Assembly (NCBI GenBank): GCA_905204635.1
Contig: CAJLAN010000004.1
Span: forward strand, 1-23,564
Length of the DNA: 23,564 nucleotides
DNA from: an uncultured Collinsella sp.
GTDB taxonomy: Bacteria; Actinomycetota; Coriobacteriia; Coriobacteriales; Coriobacteriaceae
Direction of reading: 5' to 3'
This document shows, piece by piece, positions 6,603-12,581 of the stretch. The notes under the pieces were generated by a model, which saw nothing but the letters and a program-made list of their open reading frames with translations, did no database searches and was not told where the DNA came from. Within the stretch, counting starts at the first letter, position 1. Every line of letters begins with the position of its first letter. A program made the translations under genes and the position numbers.

Positions 6603-6669
6603 AGTTGCGGTGAAATAGGGATTGTTTTGCGGCTCTGATGGTGTAAGCAGTCCATATTTCACCGCAACT
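6603..6669. repeat. Long palindromic repeat, copy 2 (downstream of the GntR gene)
   Basis: A 15-bp perfect inverted repeat AGTTGCGGTGAAATA / TATTTCACCGCAACT. Arms and centre (TGTTTTGCGGCTCTGATGG) match copy 1 at 5756-5828, so the GntR gene is bracketed by two members of one repeat family. Confidence 0.8.
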
Positions 6670-6694
6670 GCCGGGGCACATCGGGGCACGAAAA

Positions 6695-6764
6695 AGCTGC
6701 GGCGCCGTTTGGAGGAAAAGACCGGAAGCAAGGGTCCATTCCTCCAGACGGCGCCGCAGCTGTT
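6695..6764 (+). terminator. Long hairpin with flanking A and T runs, probable terminator
   Basis: 22-base arms (6695-6716 and 6740-6761) beginning AGCTGCGGCGCCGT, with one wobble pair, a 23-base loop, AAAAA on the left and GTTTT after the right arm. It can work as a terminator for the GntR gene, possibly in both directions because eda converges on it. A smaller hairpin, CTCGGTT/AACCGAG (6772-6778 with 6812-6818), follows. Confidence 0.6.
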
Positions 6765-6823
6765 TTGATGGCTCGGTTTTTGTCGATGTGGCTCAACTGG
6801 GCGCGGTTGCCAACCGAGTAAGT

Positions 6824-6924
6824 AAAGCGGCTCGGGGGCGTGTCGCTTCCGTCACGTTCTATCAGCATACAAGACGGTTTTGGTTCTTGTTCGTGACGGA
6901 AACGGCGCGCTTCCGAGCCGTTTT
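6824..6924. repeat. Imperfect 33-base inverted repeat between GntR and eda genes
   Basis: Arms 6824-6856 and 6892-6924 (starting AAAGCGGCTCGG, ending in CCGAGCCGTTTT) pair with a handful of mismatches. An inner stem ACAAGA/TCTTGT lies at 6869-6874 and 6885-6890. Together with neighbouring hairpins, the 392-base convergent gap 6588-6979 consists almost wholly of inverted repeats and has no gene. Confidence 0.7.
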
Positions 6925-6962
6925 AAAAGAAAGGGGGCAAGGTCTAGGGCACGCCCCCTTTC
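6921..6962 (-). terminator. Intrinsic terminator of the kdgK-eda transcript
   Basis: Stem AAAGGGGGC (6930-6938) with GCCCCCTTT (6953-6961). On the minus strand it is followed by TCTTTT. It lies 19 bases beyond the eda stop codon. Confidence 0.85.
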
Positions 6963-6979
6963 ACGATAGAGAGCTAAGC

Positions 6980-7621
6980 CTAGCCGCGGACCTTCTTGAC
7001 GACGTCCATGGCCTCGCGGGCGATCTGCTCGACCTTGGAGAAGTCGCCGTCGGCAAACAGGGCCGGCTTGACCATCCAGGTGCCACCGCAGGCGATGATG
7101 GCAGAGGAGCTCAGGTACTCCTCGACGTTGGCGGTGCTCACGCCGCCGGTAGGCATAAAGCGGTGACCGACAAACGGAGCGGCGAGGGCCTTGATGGTGT
7201 TCAGGCCGCCATACTGGGACGCGGGGAAGAACTTGGTGACCTTAAGGCCCAGGTTCTCGGCTGCGGTGACCTCGGAGGGGGTTACGGTGCCGGGAAGGAC
7301 GGGCAGGTCGATGTCGATGCAGTGCTTCACGACGTCCTCGTTGTAACCCGGGGAGACGATGAACTTGGCACCGGCGGCGCGGGCCTGCTCAACCTGCCCG
7401 ACGGTCAGGACGGTGCCGGCACCAACGCACATCTCGGGCTCGGCCTCGGCCATAGCGGCGATGCACTCGGCGGCGCAGGCGGTGCGGAAGGTGACCTCGG
7501 CGGACTTCATGCCAGCTGACATAAGGGCGTGGGCGAGCGGAACGGCGTCCTCGACCTTGTCGAGCACGACGACCGGCACGATACCCAGGGACTCAAGCGT
7601 GGTGTAGAACTGATCGAACAT
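6980..7621 (-). CDS. eda: 2-keto-3-deoxy-6-phosphogluconate (KDPG) aldolase
   Basis: 213 residues, the normal size for the Eda/KdgA class I aldolase. It splits KDPG to pyruvate and glyceraldehyde-3-phosphate, the last step of the Entner-Doudoroff and KDG routes. The Schiff-base lysine is K130 in VTKFFPAS (KFFPAE in E. coli) and the catalytic glutamate is E42 in AEVTFRT. The phosphate-binding GAGTV (67-71) and PTGGVS motifs are present. ATG 7621 is preferred because AAAGGAA lies 4 bases upstream and the protein then begins in the family's usual way; a start 45 bases earlier is not supported. It lies downstream of kdgK on the same strand, separated by 253 bases holding element A copy 2, so its expression is probably adjusted separately from the kinase. 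Confidence 0.95.
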   Translation of the reverse strand: MFDQFYTTLESLGIVPVVVLDKVEDAVPLAHALMSAGMKSAEVTFRTACAAECIAAMAEAEPEMCVGAGTVLTVGQVEQARAAGAKFIVSPGYNEDVVKHCIDIDLPVLPGTVTPSEVTAAENLGLKVTKFFPASQYGGLNTIKALAAPFVGHRFMPTGGVSTANVEEYLSSSAIIACGGTWMVKPALFADGDFSKVEQIAREAMDVVKKVRG

Positions 7622-7670
7622 AATGTTCCTTTCGATGTATGGCGCGCATGGGCGCGTGATTGCCAAATAT

Positions 7671-7800
7671 GCTGGTCAGGAGCCGATTTTGGATTGGTTA
7701 TCGGAGGCACTGCTTGGGGTTCAAGCAATTCCAAAACCGGCTGCTCGACCAGGCCTGTAGGGAAGGCCAGACAAAACCGGAATGGGACTGGTGGTTTTGC
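7671..7800 (-). promoter_or_regulatory. Structured leader RNA element A, copy 2, between kdgK and eda
   Basis: On the minus strand: P1 CAAAACC/GGTTTTG (plus 7793-7799 with 7772-7778) presents CAGTCCCATTCC. A short hairpin follows, GGCCT/AGGCC with loop TCCCTAC. P2 outer stem is CTGGTC/GACCAG (7747-7752 with 7672-7677) and inner stem is a 12-base AGCCGGTTTTGG pairing with CCAAAATCGGCT (7731-7742 with 7681-7692). P2 encloses P3 (TGCTT/AAGCA) and the bulge GTGCCTCCGATAACC. The plus-strand 19-mer GGTTATCGGAGGCACTGCT (7696-7714) is identical to 3372-3390, and CCGGAATGGGACTG also recurs exactly, while stem sequences differ yet still pair. Unlike copy 1, no U-run follows P2. It ends 50 bases before the eda start. 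Confidence 0.75.
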
Positions 7801-7820
7801 CCGGCCGGAGGAATCGGGGA

Positions 7821-7860
7821 GCGGGCCGCAGAGGTATGGGATTGGAAAGCTGCGGCCCGC
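7821..7860 (-). promoter_or_regulatory. Hairpin with element-A-like loop, just after kdgK
   Basis: Perfect 11-bp stem GCGGGCCGCAG/CTGCGGCCCGC around an 18-base loop. On the transcribed strand the loop contains CCAATCCCATACC, close to the element A P1 loop CCAGTCCCATTCC. It lies 15 bases after the kdgK stop codon with no U-run, so it looks like an additional P1-type module or a processing/stability hairpin, not a terminator. Confidence 0.6.
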
Positions 7861-7874
7861 GGAATGGAGACGGA

Positions 7875-8909
7875 CTAGCGCGCGACGCGGGTGCCACCGT
7901 CGGCGGCGGATGCCACGGCTGCGATCTCGCCTGCGGTCACCAAGTTGGAATCGCCCTTGATGGTGAGCTTGAGGATCGAGGCTGCAATCGCGTAGTTGAC
8001 GGCGTCCTGCGGGCCAAAGTCGTTGATGAGGGCATGGACCAAACCGGCGTTGAAAGCGTCGCCGGCGGCAACGCCCTCGAGCACGTGAACGTCGTGAGCA
8101 GGGGAGAACCAGTGCTCGCCGCTCTCGGCGTCATAGAGCATGCCCATCCAGATGGAGCGCTCGACGCAGGAGATGTTGCGGACGACCGAGGCGACCTTCT
8201 TGCAGCCGTACTCGGCGCAGATCTGGCGGGCCATCTCGACGTAGGTGTCGCGCTCCTCGATGCCATGGGCAAGGGAGCCAGAGACGCAGGTCATGCCAAG
8301 GCCGGCAGGCGCATCCTCGTCGTTGGCGATGCAGATGTCGACGAGCGGCAGGAGTTCCTTCATGGTGGCCTGAGACTTCTCGGGCGACCACATTTTGCCG
8401 CGATAGTTGACGTCGCACACGGTGGTGATGCCCTTGGCGCGGCAGGCGGTGAGGGCATCCTTGCAGGCGGCAGCCATCTCATCGGAGACGGCGGGGGTCA
8501 CGCCGGAGAAATAGAAGACATCGATGCCCTTGAGGATCTCGTCCCAGTCAAAGACGTCGCGCTTGGCCATGTTGATGGCAGAGTACTTGCGGTCGTAGAC
8601 GCAACCGTTGCCGCGCTGCGAGGCACCGACCTCAAACACATAGGAGCCAAGGCGGTCGCCCTGACGCACGACGCGCGTGGTGTCGACGTCGTAGGCCTTC
8701 AGCGAACGCAGGGCGCACTCGCCCAGACGGTTGGCCGGGACAACGGAGACGTAAGCGGCCTTGTCGCCCTGGTAGGCCAGGGAAAGCGCAGTGTTGGCCT
8801 CGGCGCCGCCGTAGCGGACGTCAAACTCGGTTGCCTGCTCAATACGCAGGTGGTCTTTGGGTGAGAGTCTCATCATGATCTCGCCGAAGGTAAGAACCGT
8901 TTTACCCAT
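7875..8909 (-). CDS. kdgK: 2-keto-3-deoxygluconate (KDG) kinase, PfkB family
   Basis: 344 residues. PfkB-family sugar kinase: N-terminal LTFGEIMMRLSP, first signature GGAEAN (residues 34-39) and the second signature as GVAAGDAFNAGL (279-290), with the catalytic base at D284. The usual Asp-Thr preceding the GAGD-type turn is replaced by Glu-Gly, a modest departure. Adjacent eda, which uses the product KDPG, makes KDG kinase the best call; a kinase for another keto-acid sugar remains possible. ATG 8909 is chosen: AAAGGAG lies about 10 bases upstream and LTFGE starts where the family does; a longer open frame to 8972 would run into leader hairpin B. The promoter carries two tandem LacI-type operators and the leader carries element B. 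Confidence 0.88.
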   Translation of the reverse strand: MGKTVLTFGEIMMRLSPKDHLRIEQATEFDVRYGGAEANTALSLAYQGDKAAYVSVVPANRLGECALRSLKAYDVDTTRVVRQGDRLGSYVFEVGASQRGNGCVYDRKYSAINMAKRDVFDWDEILKGIDVFYFSGVTPAVSDEMAAACKDALTACRAKGITTVCDVNYRGKMWSPEKSQATMKELLPLVDICIANDEDAPAGLGMTCVSGSLAHGIEERDTYVEMARQICAEYGCKKVASVVRNISCVERSIWMGMLYDAESGEHWFSPAHDVHVLEGVAAGDAFNAGLVHALINDFGPQDAVNYAIAASILKLTIKGDSNLVTAGEIAAVASAADGGTRVAR

Positions 8910-8951
8910 GGTCGCGCAGCTCCTTTTACTCGTGCGTACACCTTTGATATG

Positions 8952-9009
8952 GCGTTGGCACGCAGGTGCCAAGACGGTAGGGTGCGTCTTTGCACCTGTA
9001 TGCCAACGC
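8952..9009 (-). promoter_or_regulatory. Leader hairpin element B, copy 2 (kdgK leader)
   Basis: Outer stem GCGTTGGCA/TGCCAACGC (8952-8960 with 9001-9009), middle stem CAGGTGC/GCACCTG (8963-8969 with 8992-8998), inner stem AAGACG/CGTCTT (8971-8976 with 8985-8990), loop CACCCTAC on the transcribed strand. Compared with 3496-3553, stem positions changed on both sides while the loop is identical. No U-run follows, so it is not a simple terminator. Confidence 0.8.
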
Positions 9010-9013
9010 TCAC

Positions 9014-9079
9014 CGAAATCGGTTTACGAAATCGGTTTCGTTTCGAGTTGTAGTATACTCACCTACAGCGTTTTGCAAC
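9014..9079 (-). promoter_or_regulatory. kdgK promoter with two tandem LacI-type operators
   Basis: On the minus strand, -10 TATACT (plus 9052-9057) with -35-like GTTGCA (plus 9074-9079), 16-base spacing, almost the same as the yczE-like promoter. A full operator ACGAAATCGGTTTCGT lies at 9026-9041 and a weaker one, CGAAATCGGTTTA, at 9014-9026, 13 bases away. The divergent LacI-family gene starts at 9142, so these sites can also influence its own expression. Confidence 0.8.
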
Positions 9080-9141
9080 CGAGATTTTTAAAAAATGCCT
9101 AAAATGGCTCAGACTGCCGACATTGGGAAACGGGGTGCGCT

Positions 9142-10164
9142 ATGGCGCAGATGAGAATCAAGGACATTGCCGCCGAGGCGGGCGTGAGCCCGGCCACGGT
9201 CTCGCGCTATCTCAACAACCGCCCCGGGCAAATGACCGAGGAGACCCGTGCTCGCATCGCGGCAGTTATCGAGCGCACTGGCTATCGCCCACGTGCCGCC
9301 GCGCGCAATCTGCGCAGCTCGCGTACGAACCTCATCGGTGTGATTCTGGCTGACATCGCCAACCCGTTCTCGAGCGCCATGCTCGAGGGCCTTTCCGCCA
9401 GCGCCGCGGCGCGCGGCTGCTCGCTCATGACGGCCATTAGCGGCAACGACCCCGCTAAGGAAGCGGAGTCGCTCACCAGACTTATCGATGCCGGCGTGGA
9501 CGGCCTGGTCGTCAACACCTGCGGAGGCAATGACGAGGCGATCGCCGCGGCAGCGGGACGTCTGCCCGTCGTGCTGCTCGACCGCGACGTTGCCGACGGC
9601 GGTGTTGACCTGGTGACATCTAACAACCGTGAGCTGGTCGCCGGCTTGGTAGACGCCTTGGCAGCTGCGGGCAGCGAGCGTCTGTGCCTGCTCACCGAGG
9701 CAAGCGACGACAGTCCCGTGCGTCGAGAGCGCGCCGAGGCCTTTGCCGACGAGCTTTCGCGACGCGGCCTTGCGGGCGAGGTCGTCACCCTGGCCGACGG
9801 TGGCGCCGCGGGCGTTGGCCGTTTGGACGAGACCATCCGCGGCTATGCGGGCAAAAAACTCGGCCTCATTGCCGTCAACGGCCTGGTTTTCCTGCGTCTG
9901 ACCGAGGCGCTGGCGCAGCTTGGTCCCTCGCTGCCGGCGGGGCTCAAGATCGCGACGTTTGACGACTACCCCTGGAACCATGTGCTCTTTGGCGGCGTCA
10001 CCACGGCCGCGCAGGACACCCTCACCATTGCCGAGCGCGTAGTCGAGCGCCTTTCCGAGCGCATCGACGTCGTTATCACCACCGTGGGCGAGGCCGCAAA
10101 GCTGGCGCCCAAACGCATCGAGATCCCCGGCCACATCGAACACCGCGCCTCAACCTCGCGCTAG
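9142..10164 (+). CDS. LacI-family transcriptional regulator (KdgR-like)
   Basis: 340 residues. Residues 5-55 are a typical LacI helix-turn-helix and hinge (IKDIAAEAGVSPATVSRYLNN, then YRPRAAARNLRSSRTN). The rest is the periplasmic-binding-protein-like effector domain, starting IGVILADIANPFSSAMLEG and containing DGLVVNTCGG and IATFDDYPW. It is divergent from kdgK-eda, the arrangement seen for LacI-type KdgR repressors of KDG-pathway operons such as that of Bacillus subtilis. It is the obvious candidate to bind the CG-centred operator found at three promoters nearby. ATG 9142 has GGGGTG a few bases upstream; ATG 9151 would remove only three residues. The effector (KDG, KDPG or the imported acid) cannot be read from sequence. 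Confidence 0.92.
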   Translation: MAQMRIKDIAAEAGVSPATVSRYLNNRPGQMTEETRARIAAVIERTGYRPRAAARNLRSSRTNLIGVILADIANPFSSAMLEGLSASAAARGCSLMTAISGNDPAKEAESLTRLIDAGVDGLVVNTCGGNDEAIAAAAGRLPVVLLDRDVADGGVDLVTSNNRELVAGLVDALAAAGSERLCLLTEASDDSPVRRERAEAFADELSRRGLAGEVVTLADGGAAGVGRLDETIRGYAGKKLGLIAVNGLVFLRLTEALAQLGPSLPAGLKIATFDDYPWNHVLFGGVTTAAQDTLTIAERVVERLSERIDVVITTVGEAAKLAPKRIEIPGHIEHRASTSR

Positions 10165-10206
10165 TCTGTGTGATAATATATAGACAATGTCATACAGGAG
10201 GTATCC

Positions 10207-10701
10207 ATGGCTGCGTCTGTGCTGAGTGTGCGAGTGGACTCGTCAATTAAAGACTCATTTGCCGAGCTGTGCGAAGAGCTTGGCATGACTTCGTCTGTTG
10301 CGGTCAATATGTTTATGAGGCAGATGCTGCGCGAGCGCTCTCTGCCGTTTGTTCCCTCACTTGGTAAAAGCTCTGCGAGCGAAAGCGCCGCGACGGGCAT
10401 TTTGGATACTGCCCAGATTGAGTCCGCCGTCCGCGAGGCAGCCAGCTCGATTCCCGCCATCAAAACCGTGATTCTTTTTGGTTCGTATGCCCGGGGCGAG
10501 GCACATGTCGATAGCGATATTGACTTGCGTCTCGAAGTCGATCGCGAGCAGGGCTTTGGTCTTTTCGCGCTGTCGGCATTTGGTGAGGCGGTGCGCAAAG
10601 AAACCGGGAGGCAGGTTGATCTCGTCTCTAGTGATCATCTTGATGACGATCTTGCCGCGGTAATCGAGCGCGAAGGAGTGATCCTTTATGATCGCGCGTA
10701 A
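10207..10701 (+). CDS. RelB/DinJ-like domain fused to MntA-type nucleotidyltransferase antitoxin
   Basis: 164 residues in two parts. Residues 5-48 (VLSVRVDSSIKDSFAELCEE, then LGMTSSVAVNMFMRQ and RERSLPF) look like the ribbon-helix-helix start of RelB/DinJ antitoxins. Residues 65-164 are a minimal nucleotidyltransferase with G92-S93 and D104-x-D106, exactly the GSX10DXD active-site pattern, in ILFGSYARGEAHVDSDIDL. MntA antitoxins of this type AMPylate a tyrosine of the HepT toxin. ATG 10207 follows a strong AGGAGGT. The HEPN gene downstream overlaps by 14 bases, so the two are translationally coupled. MntA proteins normally lack a DNA-binding domain; this fusion would provide one for autoregulation. 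The family calls are firm; the biochemical role is by homology. Confidence 0.88.
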   Translation: MAASVLSVRVDSSIKDSFAELCEELGMTSSVAVNMFMRQMLRERSLPFVPSLGKSSASESAATGILDTAQIESAVREAASSIPAIKTVILFGSYARGEAHVDSDIDLRLEVDREQGFGLFALSAFGEAVRKETGRQVDLVSSDHLDDDLAAVIEREGVILYDRA

Positions 10702-11059
10702 GTCAGACGGTCTCCGCGCCCAAGAGGTTTTGGAAGCCATCTCTGAAACGAACGAGCGCATCAAGGCTTTTGATATCACCGAGGACCAGTTTCTGCATGC
10801 GAATGACGTACGGACGAGGGCGTTGGCGGACTCCCTTTTGATGTGTGCGCTTAGGGTGACGGAAGAAGCGGGCAAATTGTCGGAACGCTCGCAGCGGCTT
10901 CATCCCGAAATCGAATGGCGTGGAATTGTCGGCATGAGAAATTATCTTGCGCATGATTACGGCAATGTCGACCGCTCGGTTGTTTGGGATGCAGTGACGA
11001 TGGAGTTCCCTGCGCTGGAACGAGCCTGTAGACAAATTGTCTCCGAATCTGAACGCTAG
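10688..11059 (+). CDS. hepT: HepT-type HEPN toxin
   Basis: 123 residues, all-helical HEPN/DUF86 family. The ribonuclease motif is R84-NYLA-H89-D-Y91, a full RX4HXY in GMRNYLAHDY; the tyrosine is the residue AMPylated by MntA in characterised systems. The upstream helix ALADSLLMCALRVTEEAGKLS is also typical. Start ATG 10688 lies inside the end of the nucleotidyltransferase gene, with AAGGAG about 9 bases upstream. Known HepT proteins cleave RNA, including tRNA 3' ends, when not modified. The module sits between the LacI regulator and the nitrogen genes with its own promoter, as for a mobile accessory unit. Confidence 0.9.
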   Translation: MIARKSDGLRAQEVLEAISETNERIKAFDITEDQFLHANDVRTRALADSLLMCALRVTEEAGKLSERSQRLHPEIEWRGIVGMRNYLAHDYGNVDRSVVWDAVTMEFPALERACRQIVSESER

Positions 11060-11112
11060 CCGCTCGTTCGCAACTGCCTGTTCGCGCACGTTTTTTGAGC
11101 GCTTGATACGCT

Positions 11113-11146
11113 TTAACCCTGCGGAAACATTTTTCTGCGATAGTAT
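11113..11146 (+). promoter_or_regulatory. GlnR box and -10 of the glutamine-synthetase-like gene
   Basis: TTAAC-n6-GAAAC at 11113-11128 fits the actinobacterial GlnR consensus gTnAC-n6-GAAAC apart from the first base. It overlaps the expected -35 region of a -10-like TAGTAT at 11141-11146, the usual activator position. A GlnR-type gene lies directly downstream of the controlled gene. Confidence 0.6.
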
Positions 11147-11193
11147 CTGCGATATAGACCAGTCGAAACCCGCCCGAAAGAAAGGGGAGCGAC

Positions 11194-12531
11194 ATGAACC
11201 AGCAGAACATCGATTACGTACTCCGCTCCGTAGAGCAGCGTGACATCCGCTTTGTGCGTCTGTGGTTTGTCGACATTCTCGGCCGCCTCAAGAACTTTGC
11301 CATTAGCCCCGAGGACCTCGAGGTCGCTTTTGAGGAGGGTATTGGCTTTGACGGCTCCGCCATCGAGGGCTTTGCCACGCCCGAGGAAGCCGACATGCTG
11401 GCGTTTCCCGATGCTTCGACCTTCCAGATTTTGCCGTGGCGACCGAGCCACAACGGCGTCGCCCGCGTGTTCTGCGACGTGTGCACCCCCGACCGCAAGC
11501 CCTTCGCCGGTGATCCGCGCGATGCGTTGCGCCGCATGTTCTATAAGGCCGAGAAGGCCGGCTATCTGCTCAACGTGGGCGCCGAGCTGGAGTATTACTA
11601 CTTCCCCGACGAGCACACCCCTGAGCCGCTCGACAACGTGGGCTACTTCGATCTTTCGGTAAGCGATGCCGCCCGCGACCTGCGTCGCAACACGGTCCTC
11701 ACGCTCGAGAAGATGTCCGTGCCCGTGGAGTACACCTTCCACGCCGCCGGCCGCTCGCAGCACGGCATGAGTCTGCGCCACGCCGAGGCCCTGAGCATGT
11801 CCGACGCCATCACCACGGCCAAACTCATCATTAAGCAGCAGGCCTACGAGAGCGGTTGCCACGCCTCCTTTATGCCCAAGCCGTTGGCGGGCGAGGACGG
11901 CAGCGCTATGTTCCTGTGCCAGTCGCTATTCGACCACGACGGCAACAACGTCTTTTGGGGCGAGGACGACGAGAAGTATCACCTCTCCGATATCGCCAAG
12001 CACTACATGGCCGGCATTCTGGCACACGCGCGCGAGATCAGCGCTATCACTAACCCCACGGTCAACTCGTACAAGCGCATCACCACGGGCGGCGATTCCG
12101 TGCCGCAGTACGCCACGTGGGGCCTGCGCAACCGCGCGAGCATGGTCCGCATTCCGGTCTACAAGCCCGGCAAGCAGCTGTCCACGCGCATTGAGCTGCG
12201 CAGTCCCGACCCCATGGCCAACCCGTACCTGGTCAACGCCGTCACGCTGGCGGCTGGTCTGGACGGCATCGAGCGCAAGCTGGAGCTCCCGCCCGAGGCC
12301 ACGGCCGAGACGCTCAAGCTTACCGATCGTCAGATGCTCGAGGCCGGCTACACGCCGCTGCCGCGCTCGCTCAAAGAGGCGCTCGACGTGTTTGAGGACT
12401 CGCAGTTTATGAAGGATGCCCTCGGCGAGCACATCCACAGCTTCTTCCTCAAAAAGAAGCGCGACGAGTGGCATAAGTTCGAGTCTACGATCACCGAGTG
12501 GGAGATTAAGCACTACCTGGCGAACTCCTAA
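11194..12531 (+). CDS. Glutamine synthetase-like protein (GSI fold) with altered active site
   Basis: 445 residues, aligning along its whole length with GSI-alpha enzymes such as B. subtilis GlnA (444): FVDILGRLKNF, GFDGSAIEGF, HASFMPKPL, ITNPTVNSYKR, STRIELRSPDPMANPYL and ALGEHI. Key residues are changed, however. B. subtilis HEVAPGQHE is HAAGRSQHG here (metal ligands E189 and E196 become A184 and G191). GSGMHCNLSLF is GSAMFLCQSLF (His 245 becomes F240). The flap GYEAP, with its catalytic Glu, is GGDSVP. E131/E133 and E334 remain. The protein is therefore probably inactive as a normal synthetase, or altered in chemistry. No adenylylation-loop motif is seen. ATG 11194 has AAAGGGGAG upstream. 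It is followed by a GlnR-like regulator after 50 bases and carries a GlnR box, pointing to nitrogen sensing. Confidence 0.88.
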   Translation: MNQQNIDYVLRSVEQRDIRFVRLWFVDILGRLKNFAISPEDLEVAFEEGIGFDGSAIEGFATPEEADMLAFPDASTFQILPWRPSHNGVARVFCDVCTPDRKPFAGDPRDALRRMFYKAEKAGYLLNVGAELEYYYFPDEHTPEPLDNVGYFDLSVSDAARDLRRNTVLTLEKMSVPVEYTFHAAGRSQHGMSLRHAEALSMSDAITTAKLIIKQQAYESGCHASFMPKPLAGEDGSAMFLCQSLFDHDGNNVFWGEDDEKYHLSDIAKHYMAGILAHAREISAITNPTVNSYKRITTGGDSVPQYATWGLRNRASMVRIPVYKPGKQLSTRIELRSPDPMANPYLVNAVTLAAGLDGIERKLELPPEATAETLKLTDRQMLEAGYTPLPRSLKEALDVFEDSQFMKDALGEHIHSFFLKKKRDEWHKFESTITEWEIKHYLANS

Positions 12532-12581
12532 TCGCGCTGGCTTGTTTCAGTACGATTGAGCTCATTTCTTTGGAGGCCGAT

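Noticed and set aside
7782..8864. A 360-codon plus-strand frame across kdgK
   Set aside because: Shadow of kdgK, and it also runs through the structured kdgK-eda gap.
12570..12581. TTG start for glnR
   Set aside because: It overlaps the GGAGG ribosome-binding site that serves ATG 12582.
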